Shown piece after piece: positions 8,692 to 17,769 of a stretch of 64,000 nt of DNA (position 1 is its first letter; every line of letters starts with the position of its first letter). Where the stretch lies: assembly GCA_965202905.1 (NCBI GenBank), contig OZ241868.1:3596001-3660000 (forward strand). Direction: 5' to 3'. Origin of the DNA: CAYFYS01 sp965202905 (lineage in GTDB: Bacteria > Pseudomonadota > Alphaproteobacteria > MPNO01). A program made the position numbers and the translations under genes. Under the pieces are notes generated by a model, which saw only the letters and a list, made by a program, of their open reading frames with translations, was not told the DNA's origin and ran no database searches.

Positions 8692-10066
8692 ATTGCTCCG
8701 CGTATTTGCGCACCACCCGGAGCGCGACCACGTTCATCGCAAGGGTGACGAAGAACAGCAGCAGCCCCAGCGCGAAGGCCGCCAGCGTCTTGGCGCTGTC
8801 GAACTCCTGATCGCCGACCAGGAGGGTCAGGATCTGGACGGTAACCGTGGTCACCGCCTCGAACGGGTTGGCGGTCAGATTCGCGGCCAGCCCCGCCGCC
8901 ATGACCACGATCATGGTCTCGCCGATCGCCCGGCTGACCGCGAGCAGGAAGGCCGCGAAGATCCCCGGCAGGGCGGCCGGCACGACGACGCGCTTGATGG
9001 TCTCCGAGGTCGTCGCGCCCAGTGCGAGCGAGCCGTGGCGCAGATCCTGCGGCACCGCGTTCATCACGTCGTCGGACAGGGACGAGATGAACGGGATGAT
9101 CATGACGCCCATGACCGCGCCGGCGGCCATGGCGCTCTCCGAGGCGATGTCGAGCCCGATCGACTCGCCGAGCGCGCGCATCATCGGCGCCACGGTGAGC
9201 GCGGCGAAGTAGCCGTAGACCACCGTCGGGATGCCTGCCAGGATCTCGATCAGCGGCTTGATGACGCCGCGGATTCTGTGGTCGGCGTAGTCCGACAGGT
9301 AGATCGCCGACAGCAGCCCGACCGGCGCCGCGATCAGCATCGCGATGAAGGTTATCAGCAGGGTGCCGACGAACAGCGGCACCGCGCCGAATGCGCCCGA
9401 GGCGCCGACCTGATCGGCCCGCAGCGCGGTCTGCGGGCTCCATTCCAGCCCGAACAGGAAGTCGAGCACCGGCACCTTGCCGAAGAACCGGACCGATTCG
9501 AAGACCAGCGACAAGACGATGCCGATGGTGGTCAGGATCGCGATCGTGGAACAGGCGATCAGCAGCGCGTTGACTGCGCACTCGACCTTGTTGCGCGCGC
9601 GCAGCGACGGGCTGAGCCGCGCCCGCGCGACCGCCAGCCCGCCAGCGGCGACCGCCAGCGCGACCACCAGCAGGGCGGCGTTGCCCGTGATCTCCAGCCG
9701 GTTGAGGCGCCGGGCGGCCGCGGCGACATCGGGGTCCGACGCCCCGGCGGTGACAATCCCCGCAGCGAGGTTGCCGATATCGTTGAGCAGCAGCGACATC
9801 CGGTCGGCGGGCAGGGTGCGCTTGGCCTCCGGCAGCCCGCCCACGACGAGGATTTCGATGATCGCCGGCTGAAGCAGAAACCAGGCCGCGGCGATCGCAA
9901 GCGCAGGCAGGGCGCACCACAACGCCATATAGAGCCCGTAATAGTTGGGCCGGGAATGAAGCGTCCGGCCCTCCCCCGGCATCATCGCGAACGCACGCCG
10001 GCGCCCGAAATAGAAGCTGAACAGGCTGAGCGCAGCGATCGCGATGATGAGGGAAACGGGCGACAT
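8684..10066 (-). CDS. pstC: Phosphate ABC transporter permease PstC
   Basis: 460 residues, also longer than the enteric protein because of an N-terminal region with extra helices (residues about 1-60 and 100-150). The permease core lies in the second half: GTLLITFIAMLIAAPVGLLS, PTVVYGYFAAL and the EAA loop ALPGIFAAFLLAVSRAIGET with VPQDLRHGSLALGAT before it. PstC pairs with PstA to form the phosphate channel. It lies 43 bp downstream of pstS and overlaps pstA. Confidence 0.93.
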   Translation of the reverse strand: MSPVSLIIAIAALSLFSFYFGRRRAFAMMPGEGRTLHSRPNYYGLYMALWCALPALAIAAAWFLLQPAIIEILVVGGLPEAKRTLPADRMSLLLNDIGNLAAGIVTAGASDPDVAAAARRLNRLEITGNAALLVVALAVAAGGLAVARARLSPSLRARNKVECAVNALLIACSTIAILTTIGIVLSLVFESVRFFGKVPVLDFLFGLEWSPQTALRADQVGASGAFGAVPLFVGTLLITFIAMLIAAPVGLLSAIYLSDYADHRIRGVIKPLIEILAGIPTVVYGYFAALTVAPMMRALGESIGLDIASESAMAAGAVMGVMIIPFISSLSDDVMNAVPQDLRHGSLALGATTSETIKRVVVPAALPGIFAAFLLAVSRAIGETMIVVMAAGLAANLTANPFEAVTTVTVQILTLLVGDQEFDSAKTLAAFALGLLLFFVTLAMNVVALRVVRKYAEQYD

Positions 10067-10109
10067 GCCGGTTTACGCGGGTCCGGTTACGGACCGGGCC
10101 GACGCAGGG

Positions 10110-11150
10110 TTACATCGAAAGCTTGGCGCCGCTCACCGCGGCATCGCGGACTTTCGCGCGCTCGGCATCGGAAAGCGGGATCAGACCCTTGTCGATCAGG
10201 TAGCCGTCGGGTCCCCACGCCCGCTCGCTGGTGAACTCCGCGACATAGCCCTTCATGCCGGGAATGACGCCGATATGGGCCTGCTTGACATAGAAATACA
10301 TCGAGCGCGAGACCGGGTAGGCGCCCTCGGCGATGGTCTCGAACTTCGGCGCGACGCCCTCGACGACGGTCCCCTGAAGCCGGTCGGCGTTGGACTCCAG
10401 GAAGCTGAACCCGAAGATCCCGAAGGCATCCGGGTTGGCGACCAGCTTCTGGACGATCAGGACGTCGTTCTCGCCGGCCTCGACGAACGCGCCGTCCTCG
10501 CGGATGCCGTGGCAGATCGCCTTGTACCGGGCCTGGTCGGTCTTGCGCAGCGCCGCGATCGCCGGGAAAGCCTTGCAGCCGCCCTCCATGGCGAATTCGA
10601 CGAAGGCATCGCGGGTGCCGGAGGTGGGCGGCGGGCCGAGGATTTCGATCTTGCGGTCCGGCAGGCCGGGCGCGATGTCCGACCATTTGCGGTAGGGGTT
10701 CTCTTGCAGCGCCGCGCCGTCGATGTCGGCCGGGACGACCTTGGCGAGCGAGAGAAAGAGCTGCTTGAGGGTGAGCGTGGCCTGCGGCGCCGATTTCGCG
10801 TTGGCGATCACGATGCCGTCGAAGCCGAACTTGACCTCGGTGATCGCCTGGACGCCGTTCTTGGCGCAGCGCTCGACCTCGGACGCCTTGATCCGGCGCG
10901 AGGCGTTGGCGATGTCGGAATGCCGCACGCCGAGCCCGGCGCAGAACAGCTTCAGCCCGCCGCCCGAGCCGGTGCTCTCGACCACCGGGGTCTTGAACCG
11001 GGTCGACTTGCCGAAGGTCTCCGCGACCGCCGTGGCGAACGGAAAGACCGTGGATGAGCCGACGATTCTGATCTGGTCGCGCGCCTCGGCGCCCGGGACC
11101 AGCGCCAGCGACACCAGGGCACCGGCCGCGAGAACAGCATATCTGCTCAT
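10110..11150 (-). CDS. pstS: Periplasmic phosphate-binding protein PstS
   Basis: 346 residues with a signal peptide ending about AEA (residue 22). The mature part starts RDQIRIVGSSTVFPFATAVA, containing the Ser/Thr cluster that binds phosphate in this family, followed by STGSGGGLKLFCAG. It delivers phosphate to PstCA. The ATG at 11150 was chosen because a strong Shine-Dalgarno (GGAGGAGAG) lies just upstream and the signal peptide begins there. It is the first gene of the operon, with a leader of about 110 nt after two Pho boxes. Confidence 0.95.
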   Translation of the reverse strand: MSRYAVLAAGALVSLALVPGAEARDQIRIVGSSTVFPFATAVAETFGKSTRFKTPVVESTGSGGGLKLFCAGLGVRHSDIANASRRIKASEVERCAKNGVQAITEVKFGFDGIVIANAKSAPQATLTLKQLFLSLAKVVPADIDGAALQENPYRKWSDIAPGLPDRKIEILGPPPTSGTRDAFVEFAMEGGCKAFPAIAALRKTDQARYKAICHGIREDGAFVEAGENDVLIVQKLVANPDAFGIFGFSFLESNADRLQGTVVEGVAPKFETIAEGAYPVSRSMYFYVKQAHIGVIPGMKGYVAEFTSERAWGPDGYLIDKGLIPLSDAERAKVRDAAVSGAKLSM

Positions 11151-11262
11151 GATCTCTCCTCCGTTCATGATCTCTGCGAAATGGATCGCCGGAACCCCAC
11201 GGGCCCGGACCCAGCCCAGCGCCGTCCACCGGCATCCGGGACCACCGTCATGCGGCAGTCCC

Positions 11263-11302
11263 ATTCCGACTTTGTGACAGCTCCATTACGGTTTTATGAC
11301 AG
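11263..11302 (-). promoter_or_regulatory. Tandem Pho boxes (PhoB binding sites) of the pst operon
   Basis: On the minus strand two 18-bp boxes lie 22 bp apart: CTGTCATAAAACCGTAAT (11302-11285) and CTGTCACAAAGTCGGAAT (11280-11263). Each starts with the CTGTCA half-site of the Pho box consensus, and the 22-bp register matches PhoB dimers binding side by side. They lie 112 bp before the pstS start codon and point towards it. This supports autoregulated phosphate-starvation control of pstSCAB-phoU-phoB. Confidence 0.85.
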
Positions 11303-11593
11303 TCGGGTCCGGGTGACGCCGGCTTACCCAAAGGGCGGCATACCCTAAAAGCCCAGCCCAAAATGAATCTTTTAATTTCAAGCTCTTGCTGATCTTCAGG
11401 TCAAGAGTTTGGTACTTGCGATCATGATTCATGGCCGAGCGGCCGCGATCGGCCACTCGCAGTGTCGGCGATGATTTGACGCTGCCGGCCCTCGGCCCGT
11501 CCGGCCGCCTCCGACCCGAGTGGACCGTCCGATGAATCACAACCGACTGAAATCACTCGATTCATTTCGGGCCGGACACTAAGGTGTGTGATC
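11303..11593. other. Intergenic region between pstS and the amidohydrolase gene
   Basis: About 290 bp between divergent genes. Positions 11340-11430 are AT-richer than their surroundings. A weak resemblance to the right end of the insertion-sequence remnants at 60.5 and 61.4 kb (a run ending GGACACTA at about 11571-11581) is visible. No convincing gene or RNA was seen. AAGGTG at 11581 is the ribosome-binding site of the next gene. Confidence 0.35.
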
Positions 11594-12943
11594 ATGGCCA
11601 GAACATTGATTAAGGGCGGCGCCGTCGTCTCGATGGACCCCGGTATCGGCGCCCTCGTTTCGGGCGACGTGCTGATCGACGGCAACCGGATCGTCGCGGT
11701 CGGCCCGGCGCTCGAGGCCGCCGGCGCGCGCGTCGTCGATGCGGGCGGCATGATCGTCATGCCCGGGCTGGTCAACGCCCATCTGCACACTTGGCAGACC
11801 GGAATTCGCGGGCTGTCGGCCGACTTGAGCCTTTCGCAGTATTTCGCGCGCATGCACCGCGGCATGGCCGCCGGTTTCGGGCCGGAGGACATCTATCTCG
11901 GCACTCTGGTCGGCGCGCTCGGCCAGCTCGATTGCGGCGTGACCACCGTCTTCGACTGGCTGCACAACAACCCGAGCCCGGAGCATACCGACGGCGGGCT
12001 CGACGGGCTGATCGAGAGCGGGATCCGGGCGGTGTTCGGCCACGGCTCGCCCAAGCACGCGCCGCGGCCGGACCGGCCCCATTTCAGCGAAGTGCCGCAT
12101 CCGCGCTCGGAGATCCGCCGGCTGCGGAACGGACCCCTCGCCGGCGAGGACGGGCGGGTCCGGCTCGGCATGGCCATCCTCGGGCCGTACTTCTCGACCT
12201 GGGAGGTCACCGCCCACGACATGCGCCTGGCCGCCGAATACGGCCTGATCGTCAGCGCCCACATGGATGCCGGTTTCCGGCGCATGGTGCCCGACGGCAT
12301 CTACCGGATGCGCGATGACGGCTTGATCGATGCGCGATTCAACGTCGTCCACGGCAGCGATCTTTCCGATGAGGAGATCGCGATCCTGGCCGATTCCGGC
12401 GCCTCGTTCTCGATCACCGCCGAGGCCGAAATGCAGTACGGCTTCGGCTATCCGATCACCGGCCGCGTGATCGCCGCGGGCGGCGCGCCTTCGATCGGCT
12501 CGGACACCGAATCGGGGATGAGCGGGGACATGTTTACCGCGATGCGGCTCAGCCTCCAGATGCAGCGCGCGATCGACAACGGCCCGCGCGTGAGCGAGCA
12601 CAACCCGGTCGAGAGCTTGTCGGTATCGACCCGCCAGGCGCTCGAATGGGCGACGGTCAACGGCGCAAGCGCGCTGGGGCTGGACTCGGAGATCGGCTCG
12701 CTGACGCCGGGCAAGCGGGCCGACGTGGTCCTGCTGCGCGGCGACGACCTCAACCTGTTCCCGGTCCATGACCCGGTCCGCTCGATCGTTCTGCACGCCC
12801 ACGGCGGCAACGTCGACACCGTCCTGGTCAACGGCGCGGTCGTCAAGGAAGACGGCCGGCTGCTCTTTCCGGGCCTTGCCGGGAAAAAGCAGCAGCTTGC
12901 CGAATCGGGCCGCCGCCTCGTCGCCGGGGCGGCGCAAGGCTGA
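11594..12943 (+). CDS. Amidohydrolase of the TrzA/SsnA/chlorohydrolase group
   Basis: 449 residues. The metal-binding HxH of the amidohydrolase superfamily is in VNAHLHTW at residues 63 and 65. Later come a conserved His in SAHMDAG (about 223) and VVHGSDLSDEE, and the terminal Asp in SIGSDTESGMSGD (about 305). The C-terminal segment GSLTPGKRADVVLL is typical of cytosine deaminase-like enzymes that hydrolyse ring amines or halides. The substrate is unknown. The ATG at 11594 has AAGGTG seven bases upstream; a GTG at 11588 is possible. The gene stands alone, divergent from pst. Confidence 0.8.
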   Translation: MARTLIKGGAVVSMDPGIGALVSGDVLIDGNRIVAVGPALEAAGARVVDAGGMIVMPGLVNAHLHTWQTGIRGLSADLSLSQYFARMHRGMAAGFGPEDIYLGTLVGALGQLDCGVTTVFDWLHNNPSPEHTDGGLDGLIESGIRAVFGHGSPKHAPRPDRPHFSEVPHPRSEIRRLRNGPLAGEDGRVRLGMAILGPYFSTWEVTAHDMRLAAEYGLIVSAHMDAGFRRMVPDGIYRMRDDGLIDARFNVVHGSDLSDEEIAILADSGASFSITAEAEMQYGFGYPITGRVIAAGGAPSIGSDTESGMSGDMFTAMRLSLQMQRAIDNGPRVSEHNPVESLSVSTRQALEWATVNGASALGLDSEIGSLTPGKRADVVLLRGDDLNLFPVHDPVRSIVLHAHGGNVDTVLVNGAVVKEDGRLLFPGLAGKKQQLAESGRRLVAGAAQG

Positions 12944-13022
12944 GACCGGCCGCGCGCGTTGATGCGCCTGCGCGGCTTTGCTAGCGTCGGCCCGACAGAC
13001 GCAGGATGGGGAAGGCCAAGTC

Positions 13023-13397
13023 ATGGATGCGGACAGCAGGAAGACCGCGTTGCGGACGATCCCTTACGGACTCTGTATCCTCACCGCAAAGGCGCCGAAC
13101 GAGGCGGCCGGAGTCAAGGCGGATTCGAGCGCCTGTGACGCGCCGAAGATGGCCGGCGGCTTCGCCCTCGATTTTTCGGGCAAGGGCCAGCCGGGCGTCG
13201 CGTCCATGTTCTTCGAGCCGACCGAGGTCCAGGGCGGCAAGATCAGCGGCCGGGAGTATCGTGACGGATCGGCCGGCGTCGAGTGCGCGCTCGCCGAGGT
13301 CGTCGAAGCGAGCGTCCCAGGCGCGATCGAGGGCCGGCCGGACGACGCGGTCCTGCACATGAGGGACCTGGGGGAGACCGTCTTCTACGGCGGGTGA
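13023..13397 (+). CDS. Shortened flavin-reductase-like protein, probably inactive
   Basis: 124 residues with an intact frame. It begins KTALRTIPYGLCILTAKAPN and continues GKGQPGVASMFFEPTEVQGG, then ends RPDDAVLHMRDLGETVFYGG. These blocks match the start, middle and end of the short flavin reductase (FMN-binding split-barrel) family, whose members are about 165 residues. The family's segment with AATVNWVTQ-x-SF-x-PP, which forms the flavin pocket, is missing, and a second block before the C-terminus is also shortened. It looks like in-frame internal deletion of a former flavin reductase. Expression is not excluded, but flavin binding is doubtful. Confidence 0.55.
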   Translation: MDADSRKTALRTIPYGLCILTAKAPNEAAGVKADSSACDAPKMAGGFALDFSGKGQPGVASMFFEPTEVQGGKISGREYRDGSAGVECALAEVVEASVPGAIEGRPDDAVLHMRDLGETVFYGG

Positions 13398-13437
13398 TCC
13401 ACAAATCCGTTTCGATGCGGGCGCCGTCGCGTTCTCC

Positions 13438-14361
13438 ATGACCCCACCGTCTCCTTCGGTCCGGGCGGTGGCGTGGATGGCCCTGTCATCGCTGTCCTAC
13501 GCCTTCACCTACGTCACTGTGCGCGAGCTGTCGGCGACCTTCTCGGTCTTCGAGCTCAGCTTCTTTCGCGCGGCGCTCGGCATGGCGGTCATGCTGCCCT
13601 GGCTGATGCGCGCCGGGGCGGGCGCGCTGCGCACCCGGCGCTGGCGGCTCTACCTGCTCCGCGCGGTTCTCAGCTATACGGGCATGCTGTGCTGGTTCTT
13701 CGGGCTGGCCAATCTGAACTTGGCCGATGCGACGGCGATCATGTTCACCGCGCCGTTGCTGTCGCTGGTGTTCCTGTCGGTCGCGATCAAGGAGCATGTC
13801 GGCGCGGCGCGCTGGGCGGCGATACTGTGCGGCTTCGCCGGCGCGCTGATTATCGTTCGCCCGGGCATCCTCGAGCTGTCGCTGGCGGTCGGCGCGCTCG
13901 CCTGGACGGCGGTCTCCTACGGCGCCAGCAACGCCGCGACCCGCATGTTGGCGAGCACCGAGAATTCCAACGCGGTCGTCTTCTACATGTTCGCGACGAT
14001 GGCGCCGCTGTCGCTGGGTCCGGCGGCCGCCCACTGGACCACGCCGGGCTGGGCGGATCTGCCGACGATCCTCGCTTTCGGCGTCCTGAGCCTGATCTCC
14101 ATGCAGACCATGACGCGCTCGCTGGCGGCCGCGCCGGCCGCCGTGTCCATGCCGCTGTTCTATCTGCAGCTCCCGTTTGTCGCGGTGCTGGGCTTCGCTT
14201 TCTACGGCCAGACCTCCGATGTCTGGACCTGGACCGGCGGGGCGGCGATCTGCGCCAGCGGCTATTTCGCGGTGCTGATCGAATCGCGCGCCAGGCGCGC
14301 CGCCTCGCGGCGGCGGCCCGATCCTCCGCCGCCGGGAGAAAACCGGCCGCCGGCCGGTTGA
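13438..14361 (+). CDS. EamA/DMT-family exporter
   Basis: 307 residues with ten predicted helices arranged as two EamA repeats. The first repeat ends around GFAGALIIVRPGILELS (residue ~145), a hallmark of this family, and the second around YGQTSDVWTWTGGAAICASG. The C-terminal tail is Arg/Pro-rich and cytoplasmic. DMT proteins export small metabolites, and the cargo cannot be predicted. It stands downstream of the decayed flavin-reductase-like gene. A second, distinct DMT protein lies at 22.8-23.7 kb. Confidence 0.8.
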   Translation: MTPPSPSVRAVAWMALSSLSYAFTYVTVRELSATFSVFELSFFRAALGMAVMLPWLMRAGAGALRTRRWRLYLLRAVLSYTGMLCWFFGLANLNLADATAIMFTAPLLSLVFLSVAIKEHVGAARWAAILCGFAGALIIVRPGILELSLAVGALAWTAVSYGASNAATRMLASTENSNAVVFYMFATMAPLSLGPAAAHWTTPGWADLPTILAFGVLSLISMQTMTRSLAAAPAAVSMPLFYLQLPFVAVLGFAFYGQTSDVWTWTGGAAICASGYFAVLIESRARRAASRRRPDPPPPGENRPPAG

Positions 14362-14619
14362 AGCGCCCGGCGCATCGACGGCTCCTTCCCGCTCAGCCGC
14401 GCCGTCGCGCAGGCCCGTGCGGCTGAACCTGGCGAGCTTGCCCGCGACGCGATCCGGATCGCCGATGTGCTGTCGCGCATCGCAGTCGCGCACCGCGAAG
14501 CGCGGCCGGTGGGCGCGGCGGCCGGGCCGGACAGCCACCGCAGGCGGAGGGGAAACGGCGCTTGATGCCGCGGCGGTCGGGCGACACTATCCGACCGGAT
14601 CGATTCGGGGACGACAGGG

Positions 14620-15388
14620 ATGGCCAGTTTCGCAGGGCAGGTCGCGCTGGTGACCGGCGGCAGCCGCGGGGTCGGCCGCGCGGTCAGCCTCGACTTCGCC
14701 CGGCGCGGCTGCGATGTCGCGTTCTTCTATCTGAGCCGTGCTGCGCTCGCCGACGAGACGCGCGCGGCGATCGAGGCTCAGGGCCGCCGCGCGCTGGCGC
14801 TCCAGGTCGATGTCGCGGATCCGGCGAGCGTGGATGACGCCGTCGCGCGCGTCGCCGCCGAGCTCGGCCCGATCGATGTCCTGGTCCACTCGGCCGGGGC
14901 GCCGACGGCCTGGGCGCCGGTGCGCGAGCTCGGCGCCGGGGACTGGTCGCGCTATATCGACGTCGACCTCAAGGGCGCCTTCAACACGATTCAGGCGGTG
15001 CTGCGCCGTATGCACGAGCGGGGGGGCCGGCGTGATCGTCGCGATCTCCTCGATCGCGGCCCAGATGTGCCAGTCGAGCAACGCCCAGGGCGCGGCAGCG
15101 AAGGCCGGCCTGGAAGCCCTGGTCCGCGTGATCGCGCGCGAGGAGGGGCGCCACGGCATCCGGGCCAACGCGGTTGCGATCGGGCTGACCGATACCGACC
15201 AGACCGCGATCGCTTTCGAGCGCTGGGGACCGCAGGCGAGCAAGAAGGTGGTGGCGGGCATCCCGCTGGGCCGGATCGCCCGGCCCGAGGAGATCGCCGA
15301 AGTGGTCGCTTTCCTTGCCGGCGAGGAGGGCGGCTACATCACCGGCAAGGTGATCCAGGTAGATGGCGGGCAGATCATCGCCGGTTGA
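14620..15388 (+). pseudogene. Short-chain dehydrogenase/reductase, frameshifted at a G7 run
   Basis: The first frame gives VALVTGGSRGVGRAVSLDFA (the TGxxxGxG NAD(P) motif) and continues to YIDVDLKGAFNTIQAVLRRM. At the seven-G run 15020-15026 the reading moves one frame, where GVIVAISSIAAQMCQSSNAQ, IRANAVAIGLTDT, IARPEEIAEVVAFLAG and the terminal ITGKVIQVDGGQIIAG complete a normal ~255-residue SDR. Removing one G restores the frame. In place of the usual YxxxK the active-site region reads NAQGAAAKAG, so the catalytic Tyr appears to be missing. It lies directly upstream of an acyl-CoA synthetase, suggesting one former operon. Confidence 0.75.
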
Positions 15389-15409
15389 ACGGGCTGCGTG
15401 GAGGCTGGG

Positions 15410-17040
15410 ATGCCGGAATTCGAGACGCGTCTGACGCAAGAGATGATCGAGACCTACACTGGGTCCGGCGATTGGGGCTCCAAAACGTTCTTCGATCTGC
15501 TGGCGGAACGGGCCGATGCCCATCCCGACCGGGAAGCGCTCTACGACCGCGGCCGGCGCATCACCTACGCAGAGCTGCGCGACCGCATCGACCGCGTGGC
15601 CGCCCGGCTGCAGGGTCTCGGCATCGGGCGCGGCGACGTGGTGACGATCCAACTGCCGAACTGGATTGCCTTCGCGTGCGTCTTCTTTGCCGTCGAGCGG
15701 GTGGGCGGGATCGCAAACCAGATCAACCCCGATTTCCGCAGCGCCGAGGTCGACTACATCCTGCGCTTTTCCGAAAGCGCGGCCTATGTCTGTCCCGGGT
15801 CGTTCCGCGATTTCGATTACCTGGAGATGATCGCCGACCTGCGGCCCAACCTGCCCGACCTGCGGCATGTCTGCTGCGCCGAGGGCGCGGGCGGACCGGA
15901 CGTGGTGTCCCTGGCCGGAGCGATCGAGGGCGGCGAGACTCCAGCCCCGCTGCATCCGGTCCGGACCGGTGCGAACGAGGTCTTCCGCATGGCCTTCACC
16001 TCGGGGACGACCGGCAATCCGAAGGCGGTGCTTCATTCCCACAACACGACGCTGCCGACGGCGATCTACAAGAACGAGGATCTGGCGATCGCCGGGGACG
16101 ACGTGATCCTGATCTATCTCCCGCTCGGGCTGAACTGGGGCTATCTGGCGCTGTTGCAGACCCTGCTCGCAGGCGCCCGCGCGGTGCTGCTGAACCGGTT
16201 CAGCGCGCGCCGCCGCCTTGCAGCTCATCGCCGGGGAGCGGGTCACGTTCATCCCGACCGAGCCGGCCTCGATCATCGCCATGCTGAACGCCCCCGAGCT
16301 GGAGAGCTTCGATCTGTCCTCGGTCAGGATCGTGATGAGCGGCGGGGCGTCCTGTCCGCTGGAAACCATCCGCGGGTTCCAGGCCAGGATGAAGGGCGAC
16401 TTCACCGAGCTCTACAGCATGTTGGAAACCGGCTTCCACACCTAATACGCGGCCCGGCGAAGACCCGGCGCTGGTCAGCGGCACGTGCGGGAAGCCCCAG
16501 AAATCGCTTGGCGTAAGGCTGATCGACGAGAACGGCGAGGACGTGCCCGAGGGCGAAGAAGGGGAGGTCGCGGCGATCGGCCCTTCGGTCCATCTGAGCT
16601 ATGCCAAGAACCCGACGGCGAACGCCGAGCTCTTCACCGGAAGCGGCTGGTTCCGCACCGGCGACATGGGCGCGTTCGACGCGCGCGGCAACCTGCAGAT
16701 CGTCGGCCGTAACAAGGAGATGATCAACCGCGGCGGCAAGAAGTTTCACCCGCGCGAGATCGAGGAGATCCTCTACACCCACCCCAAGGTGCTGCACGCC
16801 GCCATCGTCGGCATCGCCGATCCCCGACTCGGCGAGCGCAACTGCCTGTACGTGATCCCGCGCGACGGCGAAGCCGCCGCGCTGGAGGACTTCGTGGATC
16901 TGCTGCGCGGCCGGGTCGCGACCTACAAGCTTCCCGAGACGGTGGAGATCTTCAACGAATTCCCGTTCACCCCGACCGGGAAGATCCAGCGGCGCGAGCT
17001 GGTGCGCATGGTCGCCGCGCGGAGTAGCTGTCCTTGGAAG
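15410..17040 (+). pseudogene. Acyl-CoA synthetase (AMP-forming), two frameshifts
   Basis: ANL-family adenylate-forming ligase in three frames. Part 1 (to about 16205) has RRITYAELRDRIDRVAARL and the P-loop FTSGTTGNPKAVLHSHN. Part 2 (about 16206-16442) has ERVTFIPTEPASI, SGGASCPLETI and YSMLETGFHT. Part 3 (from about 16443) has GWFRTGDMGAFDARGNLQIV, GRNKEMINRGGKKFHPREIE and the C-terminal catalytic Lys in TPTGKIQRREL. The frame changes lie near 16205, in a GC repeat, and near 16442, where a TAA ends part 2. Part 3 stays open to 17298 across a terminator hairpin, so its natural stop also seems lost. Start ATG 15410 has GGAGG upstream. Confidence 0.8.
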
Positions 17041-17091
17041 GACCGGGGAAAACCGGGCGCGGTGCAGGGTTTTCCCGTCCCCGGCCTTTTT
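17041..17091 (+). terminator. Rho-independent terminator after the acyl-CoA synthetase
   Basis: A GACCGGGGAAAACC arm and a GGTTTTCCCGTCCCCGGCC arm can pair with a small bulge around a roughly 12-nt loop. Five T residues follow at 17087-17091. Its position just after the conserved end of the synthetase argues that the original gene stopped before 17041. Confidence 0.6.
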
Positions 17092-17317
17092 AACGTCGAT
17101 CCGTCGGTCGAGGGCCTTCAGGGTGTCGGCGTCAGGCACTCGGTTGGCGTAAAACCCATAGCGCCAAGCCCCGACGCCGCGCTATCCGCAGATTGCGGGC
17201 GGCCGTGCGTCACGATGCCGCCAAGCTATTGTTATAATGAGCATTCTCGTTTTGGTCGTCCCGACGGCGCGACGCAGGTTCATCGGATTACATCTTAGCT
17301 GACGCTGCCACCGCGCG

Positions 17318-17698
17318 CTACTCCGCCGCGCCCCGGCGTGCGCCGGCAACGATTGCCTCGCGCAAGCCATCGAGCACCCCCTCCATATGCGCGAACCGCT
17401 GCTCCAGCGCGCGCAAATCCGACTCCACCGCGCGCAGGCCCTGTTCGAGCCCATCGAGGCGCTGTTCCAGCCTCGCGATATCCGCGCGCAAATCGATTTC
17501 GAGCTTGGCGATGTCCGCGCGCAGGCCGGTTTCGAGCTTGGCGATGTCCGCGCGCAGGCCGGTTTCGAGCTTGCCCATGTCATCGCGCAAATCGCCGATC
17601 CGGACAGCCAAGTCCTGACGCAGGCTGCGCTGGCCGGTAAGGACGAGGCCTGCGATCGCGACGCCGACGGCGACGATGGCGATCAACTCCGGGCTCAT
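17318..17698 (-). CDS. Membrane-anchored coiled-coil protein with 11-residue repeats
   Basis: 126 residues. One hydrophobic N-terminal helix (IAIVAVGVAIAGLVL, residues about 5-20) is followed by a continuous heptad/hendecad coiled coil. Three copies of an 11-residue unit of the type KLETGLRADIA stand at about residues 45-77, encoded by 33-bp DNA repeats. The coil continues as RLEQRLDGLEQGLRAVESDL to near the end. No catalytic motif is present. It probably forms an oligomeric rod on the membrane; function unknown. The ATG at 17698 starts right before the membrane segment. Confidence 0.6.
   Translation of the reverse strand: MSPELIAIVAVGVAIAGLVLTGQRSLRQDLAVRIGDLRDDMGKLETGLRADIAKLETGLRADIAKLEIDLRADIARLEQRLDGLEQGLRAVESDLRALEQRFAHMEGVLDGLREAIVAGARRGAAE
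17475..17573. repeat. Three tandem 33-bp repeats inside the coiled-coil gene
   Basis: Units at 17475-17507, 17508-17540 and 17541-17573. The last two are identical, and the first differs at a few positions (aaatcgatt for aggccggtt). They encode the 11-residue coiled-coil unit. Identity of two units at DNA level suggests recent slippage or unequal recombination. Confidence 0.85.
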
Positions 17699-17769
17699 GT
17701 CTCGCAGCTTAGTGCGCATACCCGGGGATGGCAACAGCAATCGCCAAGGTTGTGTCGCTAACAAGCGTT

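Noticed and set aside
11286..11540. 84-codon minus-strand open frame upstream of pstS
   Set aside because: It covers the Pho boxes and an AT-rich intergenic stretch, has no ribosome-binding site and resembles no protein.
14362..14619. 66-codon open stretch between the DMT exporter and SDR genes
   Set aside because: It lacks a start codon and ribosome-binding site and matches no recognised family.
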